From assembly GCA_013407085.1 (NCBI GenBank), contig JACCGJ010009915.1:53580-117579 (forward strand): a DNA stretch of 64,000 bases, read 5' to 3'. The number at the start of each line of letters is the position of its first letter. The stretch's first letter is position 1. The translations under genes and the position numbers were made by a program. The notes below the pieces were generated by a model. The model had not been told where the DNA came from and did no database searches. It saw only the letters and a program-made list of their open reading frames with translations. Positions 36,034-49,401 of this stretch are shown in pieces. The stretch comes from Atriophallophorus winterbourni (taxonomy: Eukaryota > Platyhelminthes > Trematoda > Plagiorchiida > Microphallidae).

Positions 36034-37511
36034 CTGTTTGTGATTTTTCTAAATGAGAAATGTTAGATTAAGTCAAAGTCCTCTTGAGGTTTATCTTATT
36101 ACCGGTGAAATACAAATTTTGAAGGTAATTAATTATAAATGCTTCTAAAAATAATACTTGATATTTAGCGTTTTTTCGCAAATGTCAATTGCGTAATGAT
36201 CCTTGAATGTTTTGACATATTTTATGATTGCATTTCAAATATAACTTCGAAAATGCTTTTATTTCCAACATAAAGTTGAATAAAAAAGGTGCACATTTTT
36301 TAGCACCGAATAATCCATGTATGTAATTGCAGCAGTAATCTTGTTCAGCTGTCTCCACCTGTGACGGCAAACAGCCAGAAACCGGTAGTGGTGTGAAAGG
36401 GATGGGGATGTGAGCAACACATTAATTTGACATTATATTTACTACAAATGTTTCATAAAACGTTTCACGAAAATTTCGGCGCAGGAAAATTAATCGTTTG
36501 CGATTTGTGCAGGCATGCTTAAATGTTGTTATATTGCAATCGCGGCAAAAGAAAATTCTAAGTATTCAATTTTGATAGGTATAAACAGCTCAATTTCTGT
36601 CGAAGTTATGCTTCTGTAAAATTGGTAAAATTAATGTTGCTTTTATTGCCTAAAATCTGAAAAGACATTACGACCAAAATATTCCATTCAACTTCAAATC
36701 ATCATATTTTATATTTCCAGAATACATTTCTAATTTACAAGATAGTAACTAATTTATAAAATGCAAATCAGGAGATGCGTAAACGAAATCATTTTCAATC
36801 AGGGAGTCAAATGTTTTTAGTATCATAAAAATGGACTTTTTATTGCACTTTATTTGAAGAGATCAACATTTTGGATCCAACAGATGCTAGTCTGCTACGG
36901 GTAAATTGTATGATTCTGAATAAACATGACAGTTTTTTATCAGCGCGAGATCTGGCAGAAACTATGCAGTCTTCTCATACATAAATTATTACTGTATTAG
37001 AAATTCGAATCTGATCAATTCTTCATTTTTGCATATATACATGTATGTTTATAAATTTGCAATTGACACTATCTCAAAATGTGAATTTCAATTATACTGT
37101 GTGCGCGTTGTGTGTTTGACGAAACAAAATGCACAACTATATTAGGGAATTTGGTCCGGTGGTTTTAACGAGTCCACTAGTTTATGAATAAATGGGTTGA
37201 ACAGGTTCGTAGTAACAAAAGTATCCGAAACTGGAGTTTATTCTCAAACGTTGTTTAATAATTTCAATAGTAATTCCAACGCCAGTTGATTGTGCACAGC
37301 ACAGATCCAGCTGTGCAGTTTACTTGTTGACCTTCTTCTTCGGTCGAACTGGACCGCTTCGACTTTCAAAACTCTTATTAAATTGTTTTTTCTTGTAAGT
37401 GATTAACATTGCTGCATCATTGTTGTATAATATTTGAATATTCTAAATATTTTTTGAAATTCTAGAATAATTAATAATATTACGTTAGTATAAACCTTAT
37501 CGATAACGCAC

Positions 37512-37529
37512 CTCGAGATCTTGGTGGAG
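37512..37529 (-). CDS. 18-nt micro-exon, APPRSR
   Basis: Duplicate of 25480-25497 at an offset of 12,032 bp. Confidence 0.55.
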
Positions 37530-38486
37530 CTATAGTGGTTTGTCAAAGAAAATCACCGTTGAAATAAGGTGGGTTTGCACAATTGTGTTTCTATTTTTTG
37601 AAACATTTCTGCGTCTATGCTTAACGCAAATGCATGTGAAAGTCACGTTTTGCTGATAAACGATTTTCTGATTCAAATTGTGTTACTAATGTAGTAAGAA
37701 CTTTGTAATCATTATATACACCGATATGAAAATATGCATATATATAACAGCGGCAGATTCTATGTTGTGATTATTTAAATAATGAAATGTTTTATTATGT
37801 CATTCTCGTCGTTACGTTTATCTTTTTATTGGTAAGATGTAAATTTTGTGGAAAATTAATGTTAAAATTTGGAATTCTCATTGCATTATTATTAAACTCA
37901 AAGTTCTTCTTTATAATTTTTAGGATGATAATTGACTTCTTATTGGTTTCAAATGTTTCATCAAAACGTTTCACGAAATATTCCACGCGGTACATTTAAT
38001 CTTAACCAATTTGTTTAGACAGGCTGGAATATTAATATATTGCAGTCGCTGCAAATTCATGTGGGATTTCTTGATCGGATATTCTGCTGAATTCACAACG
38101 CAACCTGAAAGATATATTGTTAAACAAATCATTTTTAGGATTTCAGTTTTGATTGATATACGAAACTCTGAAAGCTCAATTTCTCGCGAATTGTTTTCAC
38201 TAAAATTGTTATGAATAATGTTGATTTTAATGCTTAAAATCTTCAAACAATACGAGCTAAATTATTCTATTTAATTTCAAATCATCACATATTATTTTTT
38301 TCAAATATGAAACTAATTTAAACAATGGAAACAACTTTACAAAAAAAGCAAATTATGACAAGCGTAAATGAAATCATTTTCGATTGAGGGTATATATATA
38401 TGTTATAAAGTGACTGGTGTTTTGTCATAAAACCATGAAAACCTTTTTTTTAGTGAAACGTAGGAAAACAATCCATGATATTGCTC

Positions 38487-38510
38487 CAACAGGTTTTGGT
38501 TGAGCTTTAG
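38487..38510 (-). pseudogene. Decayed 24-nt micro-exon, AKAQPKPV
   Basis: Duplicate of 26453-26476 with the same lost donor. Confidence 0.5.
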
Positions 38511-38673
38511 CTGTTGGTGTGAATATTGTAATGTAATAATATATATATATATATATATGCAGTAATCTAAAATAAAATGTTCTTGTTCATAATTTTTCGG
38601 ATGACAATTTTGTGATGAAACCAAGAGAACATATTTGATAGTGATACGTAGGAAAAAATCCATGATAACGCAC

Positions 38674-38685
38674 GGATAGGTGGTG
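38674..38685 (-). CDS. 12-nt micro-exon, APPI
   Basis: Copy of 26642-26653 in the duplicated block. Confidence 0.35.
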
Positions 38686-38954
38686 CTGGAATGTAATTGC
38701 AATGTAATTATATATATATATATATATATATGCATTATTCTTAGATTAAAACTTCTTGTTCATAATTTTTCAGATGATAATTAACATTATATTCGTTTCA
38801 AATGTTTCATCAAAACGTTTCACTTACTATTCGGCGCGGTACATTTAATCTTAACCGATTGGTTTAGACAGGCTTAAATATTAATATATTGCAGTTGCTA
38901 CAAATTCATGTGAGATTTCTTGATCGAATATTCTACTAAATTCAAAACAGATGA

Positions 38955-39320
38955 CTTTAGTCATCCATAAGCGCCTTGCGTGCTTGACCACAAATCACAA
39001 TGTGATTCTGTGTTTGAACATCGTGATACGTTGTACGGACCCTATGCAACAGTGGCATTTAAGTATCACTTGTTCACCGTTTATCCAGTGTTTCAAGGCT
39101 CGCTGAAGCTAATCTTATAGTCTCTACCTGATAAAGACAAACAGCCAGAAACCGGTATCGGATTGTAATTTCGAGGGATGTGAGCAACAAATAACATTGG
39201 TCATCCATACGTGCCTTGAGCGCTTGACCACGAATCATTATGTGATTCTGTGTTTGAACATCGTGGTTCGTTGTACGGTTCGTTGAACCTGTTTGGCGTT
39301 GCTCGCCGAAGATCAGCGCT
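38955..39320 (+). repeat. ~240-bp SINE-like repeat, about 1.5 units
   Basis: Units start near 38957 and 39197. Confidence 0.6.
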
Positions 39321-39489
39321 TGTACCAATAGTGTACCTGATGGAATTTATTGATTTGTCTATAAAAAATGACAGTAAGTTTGTTTTGTTTGCCGAAGGTA
39401 TGAATATATGATGTCTCATCAACAATGTCGAGGATATTTTTCTTGCTACCAAACAACTTGATTTCATTGTACGAATAGACATCCGAATT

Positions 39490-39960
39490 TAACATGCCTT
39501 TGAAAACGCATCAATCTAAGACCACGCAGATTGGCAGAGGTCTTGGCTTTTCTTACCCATACCAACTTGGAGACCGATTCACGAATTCACAGCAAAAGAA
39601 ACGTAATTGATGTCACGATTTGTTGTGATTTGGAAAATGGTCTTTAAAGGGAAAGCGTGTGTAAAAGCTGCTATTTAAGTTAGGCGGATATCAGGTAATT
39701 TATTCCCGGTTTTTTGCCTCTTATGATAAACACCTTAAAAATCTGGTTCTAGACAATCCTGCCAAAGGGTATGCACAATGATTCTAAAATGGTATTTTAA
39801 TTCAGGTCTATCTGATAATAAATAGCATAAAAGCTGTTCCATGGTTTTGAAAATACACATTATGTCTAGCAACTTATACGTCTGGCTCTGCGGACGCTTA
39901 CTCCCGTTGGATAATGTATTCTTGACAAAAACATTATAGCATGCTTGATATACCCCAGTA
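39490..39960. other. Single-copy stretch, no recognised gene
   Basis: The only stretch of this size in the duplicated region without an obvious partner in the window. It starts with the same LINE-B-like leader as 45,484 (aagaccacgcagattgg) and then diverges. A 102-codon minus-strand frame (39735-40043) overlaps it but runs into the SINE-like fragment and shows no motif. Confidence 0.3.
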
Positions 39961-40024
39961 ATCTTGTTCAACTGTCTCCACCTGTGACGGCAAACAGCCA
40001 GAAACCGGTAGTGGTGTGAAAGGG

Positions 40025-42020
40025 ATGGGGATGTGAGCAACACATTAATTTGACATTATATTTACTACAAATGTTTCATAAAACGTTTCACGAAAATTTC
40101 GGCGCAGGAAAATTAATCGTTTGCGATTTGTGCAGGCATGCTTAAATGTTGTTATATTGCAATCGCGGCAAAAGAAAATTCTAAGTATTCAATTTTGATA
40201 GGTATAAACAGCTCAATTTCTGTCGAAGTTATGCTTCTGTAAAATTGGTAAAATTAATGTTGCTTTTATTGCCTTAAATCTGAAAAGACATTACGACCAA
40301 AATATTCCATTCAACTTAAAATCATCATATTTTATATTTCCAGAATATATTTCTAATTTACAAGATAGTAACTAATTTATAAAATGCAAATCAGGAGATG
40401 CGTAAACGAAATCATTTTCAATCAGGGAGTCAAATGTTTTTAGTATCATAAAAATGGACTTTTTATTGCACTTTATTTGAAGAGATCAACATTTTGGAAT
40501 ATAACAGATGCTAGTCTGCTACGGGTAAATTGTATGATTCTGAATAAACATGACAGTTTTTATCAGCGCGAGATTTGGCAGAAACTATGCAGTCTTCTCA
40601 TACATAAATTATTACCGTATTAGAATTTCGAATCTGATCAATTCTTCATTTTTGCATATATACATATATGTTTATATATTTGCAATTGACACTATCTCAA
40701 AATGTGAATTTCAATTATACTCAAACAACTGGCCGTGTGCGCGTTGTGTGTTTGACGGAACAAAATGCACAACTATATTAGGGAATTTGGTCCGGTGGTT
40801 TCAACGAGTCCACTAGTTTATGAATAAATAGGTTGAACAGGTTCGTAGTAACAAAAGTATCCGAAACTGGAGTTTATTCTCAAACGTTGTTTAATAATTC
40901 TAATAGTAATTCCAACGCCAGTTGATTGTGCACAGCACAGATCCAGCTGTGCAGTTTAGATGTTGACCTTCTTCTTCGGTCGGACCGCTTCGACTTTCAA
41001 AACTCTTATTAAATTGTTTTTTCTTGTAAGTGATTAACATTGCTGCATCATTGTTGTATAATATTTGAATATTCTAAATATTTTTTGAAATTCTAGAATA
41101 ATTAATAATATTACGTTAGTATAAACCTTATCGATAACGCACCTCGAGATCTTGGTGGAGCTATAGTGGTTTGTCAAAGAAAATCACCGTTGAAATAAGG
41201 TGGGTTTGCACAATTGTGTTTCTATTTTTTGAAACATTTCTGCGTCTATGCTTAACGCAAATGCATGTGAAAGTCACGTTTTGCTGATAAACGATTTTCT
41301 GATTCAAATTGTGTTACTAATGTAGTAAGAACTTTGTAATCATTATATACACCGATATGAAAATATGCATATATATAACAGCGGCAGATTCTATGTTGTG
41401 ATTATTTAAATAATGAAATGTTTTATTATGTCATTCTCGTCGTTACGTTTATCTTTTTATTGGTAAGATGTAAATTTTGTGGAAAATTAATGTTAAAATT
41501 TGGAATTCTCATTGCATTATTATTAAACTCAAAGTTCTTCTTTATAATTTTTAGGATGATAATTGACTTCTTATTGGTTTCAAATGTTTCATCAAAACGT
41601 TTCACGAAATATTCCACGCGGTACATTTAATCTTAACCAATTTGTTTAGACAGGCTGGAATATTAATATATTGCAGTCGCTGCAAATTCATGTGGGATTT
41701 CTTGATCGGATATTCTGCTGAATTCACAACGCAACCTGAAAGATATATTGTTAAACAAATCATTTTTAGGATTTCAGTTTTGATTGATATACGAAACTCT
41801 GAAAGCTCAATTTCTCGCGAATTGTTTTCACTAAAATTGTTATGAATAATGTTGATTTTAATGCTTAAAATCTTCAAACAATACGAGCTAAATTATTCTA
41901 TTTAATTTCAAATCATCACATATTATTTTTTTCAAATATAAAACTAATTTAAACAATGGAAACAACTTTACAAAAAAAGCAAATTATGACAAGCGTAAAT
42001 GAAATCATTTTCGATTGAGG
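40025..42020. repeat. Duplicate of 36,400-38,390 (offset about 3,625-3,631 bp)
   Basis: Contains the APPRSR exon. The unique stretch 39,490-39,960 separates the two. Confidence 0.7.
41143..41160 (-). CDS. 18-nt micro-exon, APPRSR
   Basis: A further copy of the same exon, 3,631 bp above 37512-37529, in a shorter duplicated block. Confidence 0.55.
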
Positions 42021-42115
42021 GTATATATATGTTATAAAGTGACTGGTGTTTTGTCATAAAACCATGAAAACCTTTTTTTTAGTGAAACGTAGGAAAACAA
42101 TTCATGATATTGCTC

Positions 42116-42139
42116 CAACAGGTTTTGGTTGAGCTTTAG
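42116..42139 (-). pseudogene. Decayed 24-nt micro-exon, AKAQPKPV
   Basis: Third copy of 26453-26476 with the same lost donor; 166 bp from the intact exon at 42305. Confidence 0.5.
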
Positions 42140-42304
42140 CTGTTGGTGTGTGAATATTGTAATGTAATAATATATATATATATATATATGCAGTAATCTA
42201 AAATAAAATGTTCTTGTTCATAATTTTTCGGATGACAATTTTGTGATGAAACCAACAGAACATATTTGATAGTGATACGTAGGAAAAAATCCATGATAAC
42301 GCAC

Positions 42305-42328
42305 GGAGAGGTCGTTCTTGAGCGGTAG
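42305..42328 (-). CDS. 24-nt micro-exon, ATAQERPL
   Basis: Acceptor acaccaacag, donor GTGCGTTATC, reading (A)TAQERPL. The final base is C rather than G, so the following split codon changes. Confidence 0.5.
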
Positions 42329-42864
42329 CTGTTGGTGTATGAATATTGCAATGTAATAATAATATATATATGCATTATTCTTAAATTAAAACTTCTTGTT
42401 CATAATTTTTCGGATGATAATTAACATTATATTCGTTTCAAATGTTTCATCAAAACGTTCCACTTACTATTCGGCGCGGTACATTTTATCTCAACCGATT
42501 GGTTTAGACAGGCTTAAATATTAATACATTGCAGTCGCTGCAAATTCATGTTGTATTTCTTGATCGGATATTCTGTGAATATATACACTCTTACAAAAAA
42601 GCCATTGCTCAAACAATCCTAAACTTACCACCTTAATTTCCTCTAATATAACGAACTTGTTTCAATCTTTATCTTTTTATATATATTGAACTTCGAATTC
42701 TAAACATTTGGTTTTTTCATGATTTTTACATATACCATTTTTAGATCAATATTACTAATAATAAATATGTCTAACTATTTTGCAGTAACGCTCATATTCT
42801 ATATCCGGATACATACGATTGGATTCTCTCGAAATCATGATAGATTAGCTTTCTAATAATGCTC

Positions 42865-42965
42865 TGCAATCCAAAAAATATAAAGTTTTTACATCTGAAA
42901 ATTCGGTTGTCAATCTCCGTGTCTAGTGAGAGGTTATCCGCAATGGTTGAACCAAGATATGTGTG
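42865..42965 (-). mobile_element. LINE-C C-terminal fragment
   Basis: Minus strand reads YLGSTIADNLSLDTEIDNRI. At the outer end it is joined to a fragment of the 240-bp repeat. Confidence 0.6.
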
Positions 42966-44102
42966 TAATGGATAGGGATGTGAGCAACACATTAATTTGA
43001 CATTATATCTGTTACAAATGTTTCATCAAACGTTTCACAAATTATTCGGCGCAGGAAAATTAATCGTTTGCGATTTGTGCAGGCATGCTCAAATGTTGTT
43101 ATATTGCAATCGTGGCAACAGAAAATTCTAAGTATTCAATTTTGATAGTTATATACATCTCTGACAGCTCAATTTCTGTCGAAGTTATGCTTCTGTAAAT
43201 TTGGTAAAATTAATGTTGCTTTTAATGCAAAAAATCTGAAAAGACATTACGACCAAAATATTCCATTCAACTTCAAATCATCATATTTTATATTTCCAGA
43301 ATACATTTCTAATTTACAAGATAGTAACTAATTTATAAAATGCAAATCAGGAGATGCGTAAACGAAATTATTTTAAATCAGGGAGTAAAATGTTTTTAGT
43401 ATCATAAAAAATGGACTTTTTATTGCACTTTAGTTGAAAAGATCAACATTTTGGATCCAACAGATGCTAGTCTGCTACGGGTAAATTGTAAGATTCTCAA
43501 TAAACATGACAGTTTTTTTTATCAGCGCGAGATTTGGCAGAAACTATGCAGTCTTCTCATACACAAATTATTACTGTATTAGAATTCCGAATCCGATCAA
43601 TTCTTTATTTTGCATATATACATATATGTTTATATATTTACAATTGACATTATTTCAAATCGTGAATTTCAATTATGCTCAAACAACTGGCCGTGTAGGC
43701 GTTGTGTGTTTGACGAAACAAAATGCACAACTATATTAGAGAATTTAGTCCGGTGGTTTCAACGAGTCCACAAGTTTATGAATAAATGGGTTGAACAGTT
43801 TCGTAGTAACAAAAGTATCCGAAACTGGAGTTTATTCTCAAACGTTGTTTAATAATTCTAATAGTAATGCCAACGCCAGTTGATTGTGCACAGCACAGAT
43901 CCAGCTGTGCAGTTTAGTTGTTGACCTAATCCTTCGGTCGAACTGGACCGCTTCAACTTTCAATACTCTTATAAAATTCTTTTTTGTAAGTGATTAACAT
44001 TGCTGCATCATTATTGTATAATATTTGAATATTCTAAATAGTTTTTGAAATTCTAGAATAATTATTAATAATACGTTAGTATAAACCTTATCGATAACGC
44101 AC

Positions 44103-44120
44103 CTGGAGGTCTTGATGGAG
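44103..44120 (-). CDS. 18-nt micro-exon, APSRPP
   Basis: Acceptor aaccactacag, donor GTGCGTTATCG; reads (A)PSRPP, a distinct variant. Confidence 0.58.
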
Positions 44121-44704
44121 CTGTAGTGGTTTGTCAAAGAAAATCACCGTTGAAATAAGGTGGGTTTGCACAATTGTGTTTCTATTTTTTGAAACATTTC
44201 TGCGTCTATGCTTAACGCAAATGCATGTGAAAGTCACGTTTTGCTGATAAACGATTTTCTGATTCAAATTGTGTTACTAATGTAGTAAGAATGTTGTAAT
44301 CATTATATACACCGATATAAAAATATGCATATATATAACAGCGGCAGATTCTATGTTGTTATTTTTTTAAATGATGAAATGTTTTATTATGTCATTCTGG
44401 TCGTTACGTTTAGCTTTTTATTGATAAGATGTAAATTTTGTGGAAAATTAATGTTAAAATTTGGAATTCTCAGTATTTGCATTATTATTAAATTCAAAGT
44501 TCTTCTTTATAATGTTTAGGATGATAATTGACTTCTTATCCGTTTGAAAAGTTTCATCAAAACGTTCCACAAAATATTCGGCGCAGTACATTTAATCTCA
44601 ACCGATTGGTTTAGACAGGCTTAAATATTAATATATTGCAGTTGCTACAAATTCATGTGAGATTTCTTAATCGAATATTCTACTAAATTCAAAACACAAC
44701 TTTA

Positions 44705-45305
44705 GTCATCCATAAGCGCCTTGAGTGCTTGACCACGAATCATTATGTGATTCTGTGTTTGAACATCGTGATTCGTTGTACGGTGCCTATGCAACAGTGG
44801 CATTCAAGTATCACTCGTTTAGCATTTATCCACTGTTTCAAGGCTCACTGAACCTAATCTTTCTGTCTATATCTGATGAAGGCAAAAAGTCAGAATCCGG
44901 TATTGGAGTGTGATTTTGGGGGATGTGAGCAACAGATAACTTTGGTCATCCATAAGCGCCTTGCGTGCTTGACCACAAATCAAAATATGATTCTGTGTTT
45001 GAACATCGTGATTCGTTGTACGGACCCTATGCAACAGTGGCATTTAAGTATCACTTGTTCACCGTTTATCCAGTGTTTCAAGGCTCGCTGAAGCTAATCT
45101 TATAGTCTCTACCTGATAAAGGCAAACAGCCAGAAACCGGTATCGGATTGTAATTTCGGGGGATTTGAGCAACACATAACATTGGTCATCCATAAGCGCC
45201 TTGAGCGCTTGACCACAAATCATCATGTGATTCCGTGTTCTAACATCGTGGTTCATTGTACGGTTCGTTGAACCTGCTTCGCGTTGCTCGTCGAAGATCA
45301 GTGCT
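44705..45305 (+). repeat. Tandem ~240-bp SINE-like repeat
   Basis: Copy of 6461-7060 (offset 38,246 bp). Confidence 0.65.
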
Positions 45306-45539
45306 TGTACCAATAGTGTACCTCATGAAATTTACTGATTTGTCCATAAAAAAATGACAGTAAGATTGTTTTGTTTGCCGAAGGTATGAATATATGATGT
45401 CTTATCAACAACGTCGAGGACATTTTTCTTGCTACCAAAAAACTTGATTTCATTGAACGAATAGACATTCGAATATAACATGCTTTTGAAAACGTATCAA
45501 TCTAAGACCATGCAGATTGGAGCGGTGTGGCTTTTCTTA

Positions 45540-46101
45540 CCCATACCAACTTGGAGACCGAATCCAGACTAAATGTAAACAAATCCCCAGGAGCGGATGG
45601 CATCACATCGGATGTGCTCAGCTTTGTGTACGGCTTACCAGCCTGTTTATCTATTCGTTGAATAAGTAAGTTGTACCGAAAAATTGGATATCTGGCGTGA
45701 TGACACCTATCTTCAAAGGCGGTTGCCGATCTGTCGCTGCAACTTATCGTCCCGTCACACTTTTACATGTTATTGCTAAGCTCATAGAACGTATAGTCTT
45801 GAAATGAATGGTTGCACACATAGAATAGCAGAATTTGTTTTCGTCAGCGCAGCATGGAGTTCGATCTCATCGCTCTTGTCTAATGAATCTTCTCACAGCG
45901 TTAGACAACTGGACAAAGCAGTTGGATAGAAGTTCTTGCATCTACGTCTGCTACCTAGACATCTGAAAAGCTTTTGACAGAATCAATCATCATTTGCTTT
46001 TTCAACAAGTGATGCGTTTAAGAATATGTGATCCACTCCTCTCATGGTTGTGCGACTATCTGTCAGATTGCGTCGCAAAAATTAAAGTTAACCGAGCGGT
46101 A
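45540..46101 (+). mobile_element. LINE-B fragment truncated at a MEG intron junction
   Basis: Matches 26948-27495 (NKSPGADGITSDVLS and later), then switches to MEG-type intron sequence at the shared string gagcggta. A stop replaces the Ser after YLDI. Confidence 0.7.
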
Positions 46102-46492
46102 CATTTATTCGTTTGCAAATTGTGCAGGCAGGTTGATATGTTAAAATATTGCAGTCGCTGCAATTGCCTGTGGGACATCTTAATCGGATATTCTACTAAA
46201 TTCAAAACGCAACCTGAAAGATATATTGTCAAACAAAACATTTTTTGAGATTTCGATTTCGAGTGGTTTATGAAACTCTGAAAGCTCAATTTCTCGCGAA
46301 GTTTTTTCACTAACATTGTTATGAAAAATGTTGATTTTCATGCTTGAAATCCTCAAACAATAGGACCCAAAATATTCATTCTGACTTCGAATCAACAAAT
46401 AATATATTTTTAAAATATAAAACTAATTTGAACGATGAAAACAATTTCCAAAGATTGGAATTTATGAGAAAGGTAAATAAAATCATTTGAGC

Positions 46493-46506
46493 GTATATAT
46501 ATATAT

Positions 46507-46544
<38 letters not shown>

Positions 46545-46545
46545 T
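46493..46545. repeat. TA microsatellite
   Basis: TA tract able to form a long hairpin; duplicated at 57499-57551. Confidence 0.85.
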
Positions 46546-46624
46546 ATGACGTGTAATGGTGTTTTGTCATAAAACCATGACAACATTTTTTTAGAGAAAC
46601 GTAGGAAAAAAATCCATGATAAGC

Positions 46625-46651
46625 CAACAACAGGTTTTGGTTGAGCTTTAG
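46625..46651 (-). CDS. 27-nt micro-exon with possible GC donor, AKAQPKPVV
   Basis: Acceptor caccaatag. The usual GT donor is changed to TT, but three bases on a GC donor (GCTTATC) would give a 27-nt in-frame exon reading (A)KAQPKPVV. It is either a GC-AG intron or a dead exon. Confidence 0.3.
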
Positions 46652-47145
46652 CTATTGGTGTGTGAATATTGTATTGTAATAATATATATATATATGCAGT
46701 AATCATAAATAAAATGTTCTTGTTCATAATTTTTCGGATGAAAATTTTGTGATGAAACAGTCTCACAGGAAAGCTTTTGCTAAAACAATCCTAAAGTTGC
46801 CGCCTTTATTTTCTGTTAATATAACGAACTTCCGAGATAAATTGACCTTGCTGACAGTCGCTTTCCTCTCACAAATCATTTCATGGAATTTATATACCGA
46901 ATTTATCGAATACGGAAAATGTCAACGCAGTTTCACATTTCACATTATTATTTGCCATCAGACTGATCTACTGATAATTTTTCTGTATTATATATGCTTC
47001 TAAAAATAATACGTGATATTTAGAGTGTTTTCTCCAGTGTCAATTTGTCTAATAAACCCTGTATACATTGACCCATTTTATGATTGCATTTCAAATATAA
47101 CTCTAAAAAGGCTTGTATTTACATCATAAAGTTGATTAAAGAAGG

Positions 47146-47342
47146 TTGTTATATTCACAAGTAAGCACGAAGCACTTATTACCGAAAGAACAGCGAGAAC
47201 AAACGACCGGACTTGTGAACGAAACCAGTGTTAAATAATTGATGGAGAAAGTTTAAATGCGTGGCGCGTGAGTGAGTGATCGATCGGAAATCAATAAGTC
47301 AACGCACACAGCGGACAGGTCTATGCAGCATAGACACAACAA
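47146..47342 (+). mobile_element. 197-bp MITE-like insertion
   Basis: Same element beside the terminal exon at 47378. Confidence 0.45.
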
Positions 47343-47377
47343 AGGTGTACATTTTTAGCACCGAATAATCCATTGAG

Positions 47378-47472
47378 CTATTTGCAGTAGTAATGTTGTT
47401 CAACTGTAGTCGATGAGCTCATTTTAAATCTATAGTCACCATGGCTTTTTTCGTTTATGACCGACTGGTTAT
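47378..47472 (-). CDS. Terminal coding exon, long tail
   Basis: One extra base in the A run (sense strand) after DNQSVINEK shifts the frame to a longer tail ending EQHYYCK and TAG. The frame stays open for 22 codons past the shift. Confidence 0.45.
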
Positions 47473-47712
47473 CTGAGGTATGCAAGAATTTTTATGGTAT
47501 CTAGGTAATAAATATCTGGTTTCCGTGAAGCAGAAAATTTGGACAGGTCACAAAATAATCGGCGAGAGACATTTAATCTTATGCCATTTATTCATACAAA
47601 ATGACTTAACTCGCTTTCCAGTTGAATTCCAGATATTGTCCATTCGGACGAAACGATTTTACAACTAATACGCTCATTTTACTTATGATTCAATAATAAC
47701 CATCATAGGTAC

Positions 47713-47730
47713 CACAGGTTTTACAATTAT
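47713..47730 (-). CDS. 18-nt micro-exon, DNCKTC
   Basis: Copy of 7952-7969, upstream of the long-tail terminal exon at 47378-47472. Confidence 0.38.
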
Positions 47731-48079
47731 CTGCGATGCTATAGATTCTCTTGTTGAAACATTTGATTAGAATATTAATGGAGCTATATTCTATCCATCA
47801 AATTGGGTTTACTTTACTAAATTTTGGTGGTCGGAATAGCTGACAATTTATTCAAATATATCACTAAACACTAAAACGGTTTGTCGAAAAATTTGCGTGT
47901 TTTCTTCAAATGCTTTCTGGAAATCGTGACTTATCGAATATATTCACCTAAGCGAATTAATTTTGTTCATTGAGATACATTTCTAGTCAATCTTCTGTGA
48001 ATATCGTAAAAAGAAATTCGCTTATGTCAACATATGCGAGATACATTTTGTGTACGTTAGATTATTTCAATCAACATAC

Positions 48080-48100
48080 CGGTTTGTTGCGCAGATTGTC
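48080..48100 (-). CDS. 21-nt micro-exon, GQSAQQT
   Basis: Canonical splice sites, reading (G)QSAQQT. It lies upstream of the terminal exon at 47378-47472. The matching signal-peptide exon is absent because the sequence switches to LINE-A at about 49,402. Confidence 0.5.
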
Positions 48101-49401
48101 CTGCAAATAAGTTGAGAGAATGTAATTTTTGATGTGTTTAGCACCGCTGAACATCACTCTAAATCTTGCATGTTATAAAGTCAGAGATGATGTATGATGT
48201 GATCCCATGAAAATAAAATTGTTTACTTTATCAAACATATTGTTATTAATGATATTCGACGTTCCTGAAAAGAACATTATTTTGAAATTCGCACAAAACG
48301 GAAAAAATGTTTGTCATTCGACTAAATTCAAACATTCTTTTCAAATTTGGTATAAACCCACAAATTAAATATTTCGTCAAATGTATGTCATTCGCCAATT
48401 TGGTTTGATTTCGCTCCTGATTTATTTTTTTACGCTGCTCTCATGAAAAATAACATTTTTTCATTAATTCCATTTCATTCTTAATTACTACACGATTCAA
48501 TTAATGTTCAATGCAATTAATCACTCATTTTCCTTGTTGAATGATCAGCTAAAATTTAGGAGAAGTTTTTGATTTGAAAATTATTTTGCTTGAACAAAAT
48601 TAAGGATGTTTCCGGACTGATTACAGTCATCTGTTTGAGGAAGCATGATCGGAAGCATGATATCATGTATTGATCTCTGATTTTATACCTTTACGCGTTT
48701 CGAGGAGCCTAATCAAACGTTTGCAAACTAATGATATGAAATATCCCGAAAACACTCGCGATGTGTGTGATGAAAATGCATGCAAATGCGGATCTTTTTT
48801 CATTAACTTTGGCTTAGCCTCACATTTTTGTAAGTAATCAAGTGATATAAAATGTTTGATCGTGTGGACGTTATACAACGAAGACTAAATCGTTCAAGAG
48901 CGTTGGTGTTTTCCGTATTTTCAAGGCGGTCAACCACTCGATGCTAAAAACTATAATATTGTCTGGAGTCGCAAGCTAAATTCATAAAACGACACAAATG
49001 TTTATTTATATTTAACTATTAAATTGTTGACAGATCTTGCCAAATACGCTTCGACACATCTGCCTTTCAATTAATGTTTTTATGATATTAAATTTCTTGT
49101 GTTTTGATAATACGTCGCTTGATTGTATACTACTGAGCGCGTTGATATACCAAGAACCTAGTAGAATACACGACCATTCAAATGGTTGGAGCAACCCACA
49201 TTCTCGATTGGACATACCCCGTAAAAGTTTCTCAGTGAATAATTGTTAAACTTGGAACGCATTACTTGATTAAATCATGCACTCGGGACTAGCTATTGTA
49301 CTTACATGGTAATTCAGCGGATACATTAACTACCATACGTTATGAGCTTGACAAAATTAGGTCTTGTAATGGTATATGTTTTGACTCAATATAACTCGTT
49401 C

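Larger units (their letters stand above)
32497..38830. repeat. Segmental duplication S, copy 3
   Basis: Matches copy 2 (offset 12,032 bp) and, from about 32,530, copy 4 (offset 26,270 bp). Confidence 0.8.
44935..47765. repeat. Segmental duplication Z, copy 1
   Basis: Near identical to 55,941-58,771 (offset 11,006 bp). Contains the LINE-B fragment, a 27-nt exon, the MITE-like element and a long-tail terminal exon. Confidence 0.8.

Noticed and set aside
46410..46766. 118-codon minus-strand frame rich in Tyr-Ile
   Set aside because: Most of it is translation of the TA microsatellite; the real signal inside it is the 27-nt exon at 46625.
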